Assembly (NCBI GenBank): GCA_018821535.1
Contig: JAHJLV010000060.1
Location: 1-64,000, forward strand
DNA from: Pseudomonadota bacterium
GTDB lineage: Bacteria > Desulfobacterota > Desulfobacteria > Desulfobacterales > Desulfobacteraceae
Direction of reading: 5' to 3'
Length of the DNA: 64,000 nucleotides
This document shows positions 34,124-42,318 of this stretch, piece by piece (the first letter of the stretch is position 1; the number at the start of each line of letters is the position of its first letter). The notes beneath the pieces were generated by a model that was not told where the DNA came from, did no database searches, and saw only the letters and a list, made by a program, of their open reading frames with translations. The position numbers and the translations under genes were made by a program.

Positions 34124-35167
34124 CTATGGCACAGGCTTTGAAACAGGCAGATCTAAAGCATTTATAAAGCCCGGACCTGCCTCCACACACTGAGGGATGA
34201 TGTTGATACTGGGTGCAGCGCTGGTTGAAAATGGTTCCACCGGATCAAGCATGCCTCTTAAGGACAGGGTCATATTCGGCTCTCCTGAAATGATGATTTT
34301 ATCCCAAATGGGTGGTTCCGGCGCAATCTTATGACACACTTTATGCACAAAACGAAAAGTTGAAACTTCCCTGCCTTTTTTCAAACAGCGCATGGTAAAA
34401 AGGTGCGCGGAAATTGTGCCTGGCATTACCTTGCCCACGGATTTCGGATTCAACTCGATTTTGGCAGTAATGACTTCATGATCTTCCACATATTCATCAT
34501 ATTCAAGCCCCACCTGATCGGCAATTTCCATGGTTGTTGGGCCGTAGTAAGCAGTAATGATATCCTTGAGTGCACTTAAATCAAAGGTTTTAGGATCTTT
34601 TCCATAGCCGAACAGCTGTACCCAGGGCGCATTGTTGTAAGCATCATCCTGACCGCCTGTGACGGTAACAGCGTCCACCCGGCCTGCCATTGAAGACAGA
34701 ACAACCGGTAGATAGGGGCTGTACAGTCCCGGGAAAATTCCCTGCTGCACATAGGAGACCCCATTTTCCAGTGCACATTGTTTTATCATTTCATAGAGTT
34801 TGGGTGCGGTTTTATGAACATGGTATATCCCCAGGGTTGTCAGTACATTTTTCTTGGCACTGAGTGCCTGGCAGATCATTTTAGCCCCGCCTGTAAAGCC
34901 TGTGGGCCGGTTATCACCTTTATCCCGCATATCCGGGACATACAGAAGCACCACGTCGGCATCAAGTCCAAGGACAGCATCGACATCATTTGAAACAATG
35001 ACCCCGGTTTTTTGAAAACCAAACACTTCCCCTGCGTCCCTGCCAATCTTCCCGGGGTCAACATCTATGGCACCAACCAGTTTCAGGGATGTTTTCTGCT
35101 GAATCATTTTAACCGCATAGCGGCCTACATGCCCAAGACCCCAAATGATTACCCTGTATTTTTTCAT
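34124..35167 (-). CDS. DapB-like / diaminopentanoate-dehydrogenase-like NAD(P) oxidoreductase
   Basis: A 347-aa protein with an N-terminal Rossmann motif (RVIIWGLGHVGRYAVKMI) and an overall pattern like 2,4-diaminopentanoate dehydrogenase and dihydrodipicolinate-reductase-like oxidoreductases (DADVVLLYVPDMR, KKNVLTTLGIYHVHKT, GIFPGLYSPYLPVVLSSMAGRVDAVTVTGGQDDAYNN). I start it at the second Met (35167), because GGAGG sits 8 nt upstream while the first ATG has no ribosome site. It follows the CoA-transferase by 39 bp and is probably co-transcribed with it. The pairing suggests catabolism of an amino or hydroxy acid, but the substrate is unknown. Confidence 0.75.
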   Translation of the reverse strand: MKKYRVIIWGLGHVGRYAVKMIQQKTSLKLVGAIDVDPGKIGRDAGEVFGFQKTGVIVSNDVDAVLGLDADVVLLYVPDMRDKGDNRPTGFTGGAKMICQALSAKKNVLTTLGIYHVHKTAPKLYEMIKQCALENGVSYVQQGIFPGLYSPYLPVVLSSMAGRVDAVTVTGGQDDAYNNAPWVQLFGYGKDPKTFDLSALKDIITAYYGPTTMEIADQVGLEYDEYVEDHEVITAKIELNPKSVGKVMPGTISAHLFTMRCLKKGREVSTFRFVHKVCHKIAPEPPIWDKIIISGEPNMTLSLRGMLDPVEPFSTSAAPSINIIPQCVEAGPGFINALDLPVSKPVP

Positions 35168-35206
35168 CTGTATTGCCTCCATTCTTTGAAATTTTTTTAG
35201 TAAGGA

Positions 35207-36556
35207 TCAGAAAATCCTGGGGAAAAGCAGGTGCCTCTCTCTGGCACTTTTTTCCAGTTCTTCCCGGAACCTGGGATGTGCCACTTTAATTAATGCTTCT
35301 GCCCGTTCAGGCTCTGATTTTCCATAAAGGTCAGCAATGCCGTATTCTGTTACAATATACCCTGCATAGTTTCTTGGAACCGTCATGCGCGCACCTTTTT
35401 GCAGGTATGGAACGATGCGGGAAATTTTTCCGTCAGATGTGGTTGAAGGAACAAGATTTATCGCCCGTCCGCCTTTTGACCAGAAAGCTCCGATGGCAAA
35501 ATCACATTGTCCGCCTGATCCACTGATCATGACATCACCGATGGACTCGGAAACAATCTGGCCGAGAAGATCAACTTCCACTGAGCCGTTAATGGCTTTG
35601 ACATTGTCTTCTGCTGCTATTGTCCATATGCTGTTGGTGTAGTAGGTGCCATAAAACTCAATCATCGGATTATTCGTACAGAAGTCATAGGTCTCTTTGT
35701 CTCCCATTGAAAAACCGGCAATGATTTTGCCGGTATGGTTTTTCTTGTATTTGCCGGTAACAACACCTTTTTCAACCAGCTTTTCAATTCCGGCCGGAAC
35801 CATTTCAGTATGAATACCCATGTCGCGCAGACCGGATTCTGCCAGAAGCTTGCTCACTGTCATGGGAACAGCACCAATGCCGATCTGGATGCAGTCCCGG
35901 TCTTTGAGCAGGCTGACCACGTTTTTTGCCATGGCTATTTCGATATCTCCTGCCTTGGGTGTGGGCAGCTCTACAAGCGGCTCAGCGATCTCGATAAAAG
36001 CGGAAAACTGAGAAACATGAAAATTGGTTTCGCCATAGCACCTTGGCATGTGCGGGTTAATCTGGGCAATGATATGGCCGTTGGTTTTTATTGCGTCATC
36101 AAAATTCTGTTTCGACATAAAACTGTCCAGGCCGGTGTTGACATATCCATGTTCGTCCGGCGGCGACACCTGCTGAATCGAAATGACCCTTGCATCAGGA
36201 GCGTGACGCAGGCGGTGTTCATTGAACCAGACAATGCCGGCAGAACCATTGCTGGGGTAATAGTTGGCATATTTGCTTCTGGCCATTTCCTGCAGGACCG
36301 GGCTGCCAAGAAACCCTGATGAAAGGCGAAAGGTCTTTCTGTATTCAGGTTGAAATATCTTGTAGGGCCGCATGGTCAGACAACTGTAATACTCCACATT
36401 TTCAAGCTCATCTTTTCGATCAGCGATCGCATCCATAACAGCCATGGACGGCTGCCCCAAACCCAGCGGAGTATACATGCTGTCACCTGATTTAATCAGT
36501 TGTGCCGCCTGCTGCGGGGTCATAGTTTTTTCTTTATAGATATCTTTCCAATTCAT
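35207..36556 (-). CDS. Acyl-CoA:carboxylate CoA-transferase (4-hydroxybutyrate CoA-transferase-like)
   Basis: A 449-aa protein of the acetyl-CoA hydrolase/transferase family (Cat2/AbfT/butyryl-CoA transferase-like). Motifs include GDSMYTPLGLGQP, VSPPDEHGYVNTG, IQIGIGAVPMTV, the probable catalytic Glu in MGIHTEM, GSGGQCDFAIGA and YAGYIVTEYGIADLYGKS. It should move CoA from acetyl-CoA or another acyl-CoA onto a carboxylic acid. It is the first gene of a two-gene unit with the DapB-like dehydrogenase and is divergent from a sigma-54 activator, with a good -24/-12 element in between. Confidence 0.9.
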   Translation of the reverse strand: MNWKDIYKEKTMTPQQAAQLIKSGDSMYTPLGLGQPSMAVMDAIADRKDELENVEYYSCLTMRPYKIFQPEYRKTFRLSSGFLGSPVLQEMARSKYANYYPSNGSAGIVWFNEHRLRHAPDARVISIQQVSPPDEHGYVNTGLDSFMSKQNFDDAIKTNGHIIAQINPHMPRCYGETNFHVSQFSAFIEIAEPLVELPTPKAGDIEIAMAKNVVSLLKDRDCIQIGIGAVPMTVSKLLAESGLRDMGIHTEMVPAGIEKLVEKGVVTGKYKKNHTGKIIAGFSMGDKETYDFCTNNPMIEFYGTYYTNSIWTIAAEDNVKAINGSVEVDLLGQIVSESIGDVMISGSGGQCDFAIGAFWSKGGRAINLVPSTTSDGKISRIVPYLQKGARMTVPRNYAGYIVTEYGIADLYGKSEPERAEALIKVAHPRFREELEKSARERHLLFPRIF

Positions 36557-36647
36557 ATTAACCTCGTGTTCAGTTTTTGTCTTTTTTGGGGTGTCATAAG
36601 CAGTTCCTTTTTTTATCTGTGGTGTAATAAAATTGCCATCCTGAATA

Positions 36648-36661
36648 GCAAATATGATACC
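36648..36661 (-). promoter_or_regulatory. Candidate sigma-54 (-24/-12) promoter for the CoA-transferase operon
   Basis: Reading the minus strand, TTGGTATCATATTTGCT has GG and GC separated by the required 10 nt. The -12 element (TTGCT) is perfect and the -24 element (TGGTAT) matches TGG-A of TGGCAC. It would start transcription near 36637, about 80 nt before the CoA-transferase ATG, with the divergent sigma-54 activator next door. Confidence 0.55.
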
Positions 36662-36663
36662 AA

Positions 36664-36939
36664 AGATTTATATTTTCCTTATCCCACTGTTTTTATGGGC
36701 TGATTTCATGCTTTTAATGGAAACGAAAACCTTTTGAGTCTCATTTGTGTCGCAGCGTATGCCGGGGGATAACCCGCTGAAATAAAAAAACAATTATGCG
36801 TGATGTCATGCTGATACGTCGAATATACTCCGGGCACCCCCTTCTCTGTTGCGCTTTTGGGTAAATTGTGTATCATGCGTGTGTCAATTGTTCGCAAAAG
36901 AGACGGATTTGAGAAAGCAAGAATGCTGAAGGAAAATAG
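36664..36939. other. Intergenic region upstream of the sigma-54 activator
   Basis: No gene is seen here. It holds imperfect repeated motifs around 36753-36769, 36801-36822 and 36871-36888 (variants of TGTC-GCAGCGTA, TGTCATGCTGATACG and TATCATGCGTGTGTC) that could be upstream activator sites for the adjacent regulator. There is also a small CGGG-GGATAA-CCCG hairpin near 36763-36776. Confidence 0.35.
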
Positions 36940-38958
36940 ATGTCCATGAAAGATTCCGGAGAATTACAGTTTTTTAATGAGATCAGAAACAAAGAGCTTG
37001 AGACTTACAAAAACCAGTACCGCAGCACTCTTAAAGAGTGGAAAAAATATATAAAACGTGCCGGGAATATTGATTCTTCAATTGTTCCTTCTGAAGTGTA
37101 CAATGCCTGGAACCGCTGCCGGGCATTGGGTATAAATCCTTTAAAAATTCCTGAGAAAAAAATTCTCACAGGAACAAGGTTTGCCGCATTGTTGAATCGA
37201 AACAGCGAATTCATAGAGGTCAGCCGCCCTTTTTTGAAAAATCTTTATCATTTTCTGAGAGACTCTAATTTTAATGTGGTCCTTTTTGATAAAGAGGGAT
37301 ATTTACTCGAAATTTTAGGCGATCATGATCTGGCTGATGAAATACGCTATATCGGCGGTGTTGTCGGTGCGCTATGGGATGAATCTTCTGCCGGACACAA
37401 TACCATCGGGGCGATTCTTGAAGAAAAAAAGCCCATCCAGATTGTTGGCAGCCAGCACTATATCAAGGCATATCATTGTGAAACAGGCGCAGGAGCACCG
37501 ATTTTTTCTCCTGATGGAGAATTGCTTGGGGGAATTTCCTTGTCTGCCCGGAATCCCCGCTTCAGCCCCCATACGCTTGGCATGGCTGTTGCGGCAGCCT
37601 ATGCTGTGGAAAATGAACTGCTGACCCGAAAAGTTTCTGTCGACCGGCAGCGTGCATATCAATTTCAGAAAAGTGTCATCGGGTCTGTCATGGAGGCCAT
37701 TCTGGCCATAGATAACAATGGAATCATTTCGTTGATCAATGATCCGGCAAGAAACATTTTTGATCTGCATGATGCTTTTACAGAAGGCCAGGATTTAAAG
37801 TCTCTTCTGGCAGGAAAAAATACGCCGGCATTTGAGCTTATTCAAAGAACAGATCGTATCACGGACAAGGAAATGCGTATCTTTTCCCGTAACACCTGGA
37901 ATGAGTACACGCTCACCATCACCCCCATCCTTTCCGGTGACAATGAACGCCGGGGTAAAATTATCGTTTTTAATGAAATAAAACGCGCCAAATCAATGAT
38001 GACAACCATGCTGGGTGCCCATGCTGTTTATCGCTTTGAAGATATCTGCGGTAAGGATCCCAGGTTTCTGATTGTCATGGAGCAGGCCAGAACCATGGCT
38101 CAAAACGATTCCAATGTGCTGTTGCTTGGAAAAAGCGGGACTGGAAAAGATATTTTTGCCCAGTCAATCCACAATGCCAGCCATCGGAGAACCGGCCCTT
38201 ATATCGCGATCAATTGCGCTGCCATTCCCAGAGATCTTCTGGCATCCGAACTTTTTGGTCATGAAGAAGGAGCCTTTACCGGTGCGCTGAGAGGCGGACA
38301 CCAGGGAAAATTCGAACTGGCAGACGGGGGAACCATTTTTTTAGATGAGATTGCCGAGCTTCCCCTGGAATTTCAGGCGGTTCTTCTGAGGGTGATAGAA
38401 GATAAGCTGGTTACCCGCATAGGAGGAAAGCGCACCCGGAAAATAAATGTGCGAATCATCACCGCAACCAATAAAAATTTAAAAGAAGAGATTGAAAAAG
38501 GTCGTTTCAGAGAAGACCTTTTTTATCGTATCAATGTATTTAATATAAAGATGCTTCCCCTTTGTGAACGGCCGGATGATATTCCTTTGCTTCTCCATTG
38601 GTTCATTAAAAAATTTGAAGATAAGCTGGGAAAAAAAATCCGCCATATTGATCAAACCGTCATGGATAAATTTTCACAGTATTCCTGGCCCGGCAATGTC
38701 CGGGAACTGCAGAATGTCATCGAGCGGATGATGAATTTTGCCAGTGCAGGTGAACTGACGTATGATTTGATCCCGGAAGAAATATTGAAGGTTGGAATGA
38801 CTTCATCCAATATAGATGCCCTGAAATCACCTGAAGAGGTGGAAAGGAAAATGATCATTAAAATGATGGAGCTGAAATTTCATAAAACACAGATTGCAAA
38901 ACAGCTTGATATCTCAAGGGCTACCCTTTATAGAAAAATTCAGAAATACAGACTGTAG
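36940..38958 (+). CDS. Sigma-54-dependent transcriptional activator, AcoR-like
   Basis: A 672-aa enhancer-binding protein. Residues about 60-225 form an AcoR-type GAF sensor (NFNVVLFDKEGYLLEILGD, GALWDESSAGHNTIG, IFSPDGELLGGISLSARNP). A PAS-like domain follows (about 245-355). The AAA+ domain (about 370-600) has Walker A GKSGTGKDI (near 397), the sigma-54 contact loop EGAFTGAL (near 443) and GGTIFLDEIAELP. The C-terminus is a Fis-type helix-turn-helix (KTQIAKQLDISRATLYRKIQKY). An AAGGA site precedes the ATG. It likely senses a small metabolite and switches on the divergent CoA-transferase/dehydrogenase operon. Confidence 0.94.
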   Translation: MSMKDSGELQFFNEIRNKELETYKNQYRSTLKEWKKYIKRAGNIDSSIVPSEVYNAWNRCRALGINPLKIPEKKILTGTRFAALLNRNSEFIEVSRPFLKNLYHFLRDSNFNVVLFDKEGYLLEILGDHDLADEIRYIGGVVGALWDESSAGHNTIGAILEEKKPIQIVGSQHYIKAYHCETGAGAPIFSPDGELLGGISLSARNPRFSPHTLGMAVAAAYAVENELLTRKVSVDRQRAYQFQKSVIGSVMEAILAIDNNGIISLINDPARNIFDLHDAFTEGQDLKSLLAGKNTPAFELIQRTDRITDKEMRIFSRNTWNEYTLTITPILSGDNERRGKIIVFNEIKRAKSMMTTMLGAHAVYRFEDICGKDPRFLIVMEQARTMAQNDSNVLLLGKSGTGKDIFAQSIHNASHRRTGPYIAINCAAIPRDLLASELFGHEEGAFTGALRGGHQGKFELADGGTIFLDEIAELPLEFQAVLLRVIEDKLVTRIGGKRTRKINVRIITATNKNLKEEIEKGRFREDLFYRINVFNIKMLPLCERPDDIPLLLHWFIKKFEDKLGKKIRHIDQTVMDKFSQYSWPGNVRELQNVIERMMNFASAGELTYDLIPEEILKVGMTSSNIDALKSPEEVERKMIIKMMELKFHKTQIAKQLDISRATLYRKIQKYRL

Positions 38959-38980
38959 GTATGGCTGTACCTGGTCTGAC

Positions 38981-39025
38981 AACCAAAGGCGCCCGGGTCA
39001 GTGTCCGGCCCGGGCGCCTTTGGTT
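38981..39025. terminator. Bidirectional terminator between the activator gene and aspS
   Basis: A 19-bp stem beginning AACCAAAGGCGCCCGGG pairs with its complement across a 7-nt loop with only one G-T pair. It sits between two convergent genes. The T-tract is modest (GATTTATTATT), but the stem is very stable. Confidence 0.85.
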
Positions 39026-39031
39026 GATTTA

Positions 39032-40822
39032 TTATTCCTGAGTTTTCACCACTCTGATGGACAGCTCCTGGAGCTGGGCATGTGAGGGTACAGAAGGCGC
39101 TTCTGTGAGCAGACAGGTGGCTTTCTGGGTTTTGGGAAATGCAATGACGTTTCTGATGGAATCTTCCTTGCACAACAGCATCATGAGCCGGTCCAGACCA
39201 AAGGCAAGTCCGCCATGGGGGGGAGCACCGGATTCCAGGGCATTTAAAAGAAAGCCGAATTTTTCATTGGCTTCTTTTTTATCAATTCCCAGGCAGTTCA
39301 GGATTTTTTCCTGAAGTTCCGAGGAGTGGATACGGATACTGCCGCCACCGATTTCAATACCGTTAAGCACCAGGTCATAGGCCCGGGATTTTACCGCCAG
39401 AGGATCGGTGGTCAGTTTATCAAGATCCTCTTCACAGGGGGCAGTGAAAGGATGATGCAGGGCCTGATACCGTTTTTCTGTTTCATCATACTCCATCATG
39501 GGGAATCGGGTCACCCAGGTGAAGGCATAGATATTTTCATCAATAAGATTCTGGCGGCGCGCAAGTTCATTTCGCAGCTGGCCCAGGGCTTCGTTTGTAA
39601 TTTTGACCTGATCGGCCACAAAGAAAATAATATCTCCAGGTTCCATGTCCAGACGCTGTCTGAGGGCATCCTGCTCAGGGTCGGTGAAAAATTTTGCAAT
39701 GGGGGACTGCCAGGAGGCATCTTCCTTGATCTTGATCCAGGCAAGCCCTTTTGCTTTGTAAATGGCTGCAAAGTCAGTGAGTTCATCAATCTGTTTTCTG
39801 GAAAAATCAGCGCATCCTTTGGCGTTGACCGCCTTTACCATGCCGCCGTTTTTGACCACATCAGCAAATACCTTGAATCCGGTGTCTTTTACAAGGTCGG
39901 AAACCTCGCACAGCTCCATTCCAAACCGCAGATCCGGCTTGTCCAGACCGAACCGGTCCATGGCTTCATCATAGGTGATCCGGGCAAACGGCAAGTCAAG
40001 ATCCACATCCAGAACAGCCTTGAAAACTTTTGCCACCATGCCTTCGGCCACGCTCATGATATGATCTTCATTGATAAAGGACATTTCCATATCAATCTGG
40101 GTGAATTCCGGCTGGCGGTCTGCCCGCAGATCTTCATCGCGAAAGCATTTGACGATCTGGTAATATTTGTCAAATCCTGAAATCATCAGCAATTGTTTGA
40201 ACAGTTGCGGGGACTGGGGCAGGGCGTAAAACTCTCCGGGATTTACCCGGGAAGGAACCAGATAATCCCTTGCGCCTTCCGGCGTGCTTTTGGTCAGAAA
40301 AGGCGTTTCAATATCGATGAAGCCCAGATCATTAAGATAATTTCGAATGGCCATGGTGGCCGTGTGCCGGGCCAGGATATTGTTCTTGAGCTGAGGACGC
40401 CTTAAATCCAGGTACCGGTATTGCAGCCGGACGGATTCAGAGGCTTCTACCCGGTCTTCAATCTGAAAAACCGGTGTTTTGGCTTTTGAGAAAATACACA
40501 GGTCGCTGACCATGACTTCAATGGCTCCGGTGTCCATCCTGGAATTGACCATGTCTTCGGGTCTGGCTATCACTGTCCCGCTTACGGCAATGACATATTC
40601 GCTCCTGATTTCCTGGGCTTTTTCATGGGTGGGCTTTGAATGCTCAGGATTGAATACCACCTGAGTGATGCCCTCTCTGTCCCGCAAATCAATAAAAATG
40701 ACGCCGCCATGATCCCTGCGGTGCTGTACCCAGCCCATCAGGGTTACCTGAGTGCCAATGTCTATAGCCCTCAACTGGCAGCAATGATGTGTTCTGTTCA
40801 TGTCTCTTTGTAAATCAGTCAC
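39032..40822 (-). CDS. aspS: Aspartyl-tRNA synthetase
   Basis: A 596-aa bacterial-type class II AspRS: an anticodon-binding OB domain (GWVQHRRDHGGVIFIDLRDREG), motif 2 FRDEDLRADRQPEFTQIDMEMSF, the bacterial GAD insertion (about 280-420) and motif 3 GLAFGLDRLMML. It charges tRNA-Asp. The longest frame begins at GTG (40822); homology would also allow the ATG at 40801, since the family normally opens M-x-R-T-H. Neither has a strong ribosome site. It follows hisS by 17 bp, so both are likely one transcript. Confidence 0.96.
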   Translation of the reverse strand: MTDLQRDMNRTHHCCQLRAIDIGTQVTLMGWVQHRRDHGGVIFIDLRDREGITQVVFNPEHSKPTHEKAQEIRSEYVIAVSGTVIARPEDMVNSRMDTGAIEVMVSDLCIFSKAKTPVFQIEDRVEASESVRLQYRYLDLRRPQLKNNILARHTATMAIRNYLNDLGFIDIETPFLTKSTPEGARDYLVPSRVNPGEFYALPQSPQLFKQLLMISGFDKYYQIVKCFRDEDLRADRQPEFTQIDMEMSFINEDHIMSVAEGMVAKVFKAVLDVDLDLPFARITYDEAMDRFGLDKPDLRFGMELCEVSDLVKDTGFKVFADVVKNGGMVKAVNAKGCADFSRKQIDELTDFAAIYKAKGLAWIKIKEDASWQSPIAKFFTDPEQDALRQRLDMEPGDIIFFVADQVKITNEALGQLRNELARRQNLIDENIYAFTWVTRFPMMEYDETEKRYQALHHPFTAPCEEDLDKLTTDPLAVKSRAYDLVLNGIEIGGGSIRIHSSELQEKILNCLGIDKKEANEKFGFLLNALESGAPPHGGLAFGLDRLMMLLCKEDSIRNVIAFPKTQKATCLLTEAPSVPSHAQLQELSIRVVKTQE

Positions 40823-40839
40823 GTGGTATTCCTTGTAAA

Positions 40840-42111
40840 TTATTTTTTAATATCGTTATTTTTTAATATCCGGGTCAGTTCGGAAATAAGGGTTTGGGTC
40901 GGCACTGTTACCTGTTCTTTTGTATTCATATTCCTTAAAATGACAGCATCCTGTGCCAGCTCGGTTTCTCCTGCGATCAGCACATACTGCGCATTCAGTT
41001 TGTCAGCCCGTTTCATCAGGGCTTTCATGCTTTTGCTTCCGAAATCCATTTCCGTGCAGATGCCTTTTTGATTGAGCTCACAGGACCAGTGATAGCATTT
41101 TTCCATGGCATCATCACCCATGGCAACAATGAACAGGTCGAGTGGGAGTTCTTCTGGAAGATTTCCCATTTGCTCCATGACTTCCACCAGCCGGTCAAAC
41201 CCAATGGCAAAGCCGATACCCGGGGTTGCAGGGCCGCCGATTTCCTTTACCAGTCCGTCATATCGACCGCCTCCGGCAACCGCACTCTGAGCCCCAAGGG
41301 CTGTGGTCTGAATTTCCCATGCAGTCCGGGTATAATAATCCAGACCGCGGACAAGGGATCGGTCTTCAATAAAGGCCACACCCTGTTTTTTAAGATTGGT
41401 TTTAACTGTATTGAAATGATCTTCGCAGTCTTTGCACAGATGATCCAGTGTGGCCGGGGCATTTTCAAGCGCAGCCTTACAGGACGGTGTTTTACAGTCC
41501 AGAATCCGCAAGGGATTTTTGTCCACCCGTCTTAAACAGTTTTCGCATAACTGATCTTTTTTTGAACTTATAAAATTCAAAAGCGCGGTTTGAAACGCAG
41601 GCCGGCATTCCTGGCAGCCAAGGGAGTTAATATGAGCGGATAAATCAGTAAGTCCCAGGCGTAAAAACAGTTCGTTGAGCATGAAAATCAACTGGCTGTC
41701 CATGTAAGCTGAGGCGATACCGAACACTTCCACATCTATCTGGTAAAATTGCCGGTATCTTCCCTTCTGGGGCCGTTCCCGCCGGAACATGGGGCCGATG
41801 GTGAAAAATCTGCGCACAGGATCACTGGCATACATCTTGTGCTGGACATAGGATCGGACAATGGATGCGGTTCCCTCAGGCCGAAGGGTCAGCAGATCTC
41901 CTTTTCTGTCGGCAAAGGTGTACATTTCTTTTTCCACGATATCCGTGGCTTCGCCGATACTTCTGGCAAACAGCTGTGTCTTCTCGATTACCGGAATCCG
42001 GATTTCCTTAAATCCGAATGCGGTAAATAACTGCACAGCTTCTTTTTCTATTTTTTGCCAGAGCGCAATGCTTTCCGGCAGTATATCTCTAAACCCTCGT
42101 ATGGTTTGCAT
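40840..42111 (-). CDS. hisS: Histidyl-tRNA synthetase
   Basis: A 423-aa class II synthetase charging tRNA-His. It starts MQTIRGFRDILPES; motif 2 is MFRRERPQKGRYRQFYQIDVEVFG, the His-specific motif is LVRGLDYYTRTAWE, and motif 3 is GIGFAIGFDRLVE, followed by a C-terminal anticodon-binding domain. An extra cluster of Cys (CQECRPAF, CENCLRRVD, CKTPSC, CKDCEDH) lies around residues 175-240, as in many bacterial HisRS. It is first in a hisS-aspS unit, divergent from the glycogen cluster. Confidence 0.96.
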   Translation of the reverse strand: MQTIRGFRDILPESIALWQKIEKEAVQLFTAFGFKEIRIPVIEKTQLFARSIGEATDIVEKEMYTFADRKGDLLTLRPEGTASIVRSYVQHKMYASDPVRRFFTIGPMFRRERPQKGRYRQFYQIDVEVFGIASAYMDSQLIFMLNELFLRLGLTDLSAHINSLGCQECRPAFQTALLNFISSKKDQLCENCLRRVDKNPLRILDCKTPSCKAALENAPATLDHLCKDCEDHFNTVKTNLKKQGVAFIEDRSLVRGLDYYTRTAWEIQTTALGAQSAVAGGGRYDGLVKEIGGPATPGIGFAIGFDRLVEVMEQMGNLPEELPLDLFIVAMGDDAMEKCYHWSCELNQKGICTEMDFGSKSMKALMKRADKLNAQYVLIAGETELAQDAVILRNMNTKEQVTVPTQTLISELTRILKNNDIKK

Positions 42112-42248
42112 TCTTTTTTCTTTATGCTTAATATGTGTTTTAAAATTTAAATCAACCGCTATTTATAGATTAAAATCAGATTCTTAGTCAACCGGTAAAT
42201 CAGGTTTTTAAAAAATAGTAAAAACTTACCTGTATTCTTAAAACGATT

Positions 42249-42258
42249 GTGATATAAT
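42249..42258 (+). promoter_or_regulatory. Extended -10 promoter for the glycogen cluster
   Basis: A perfect TATAAT (42253-42258) preceded directly by TGA gives an extended -10 element. The -35 region is poor. Transcription would start near 42265, some 55 nt before the debranching-enzyme ATG. Confidence 0.5.
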
Positions 42259-42318
42259 AAATTTTTCAAAATTCCGGATAAGATCCGCACATTAAAAAGA
42301 AGGAAATATACAGTCGGT

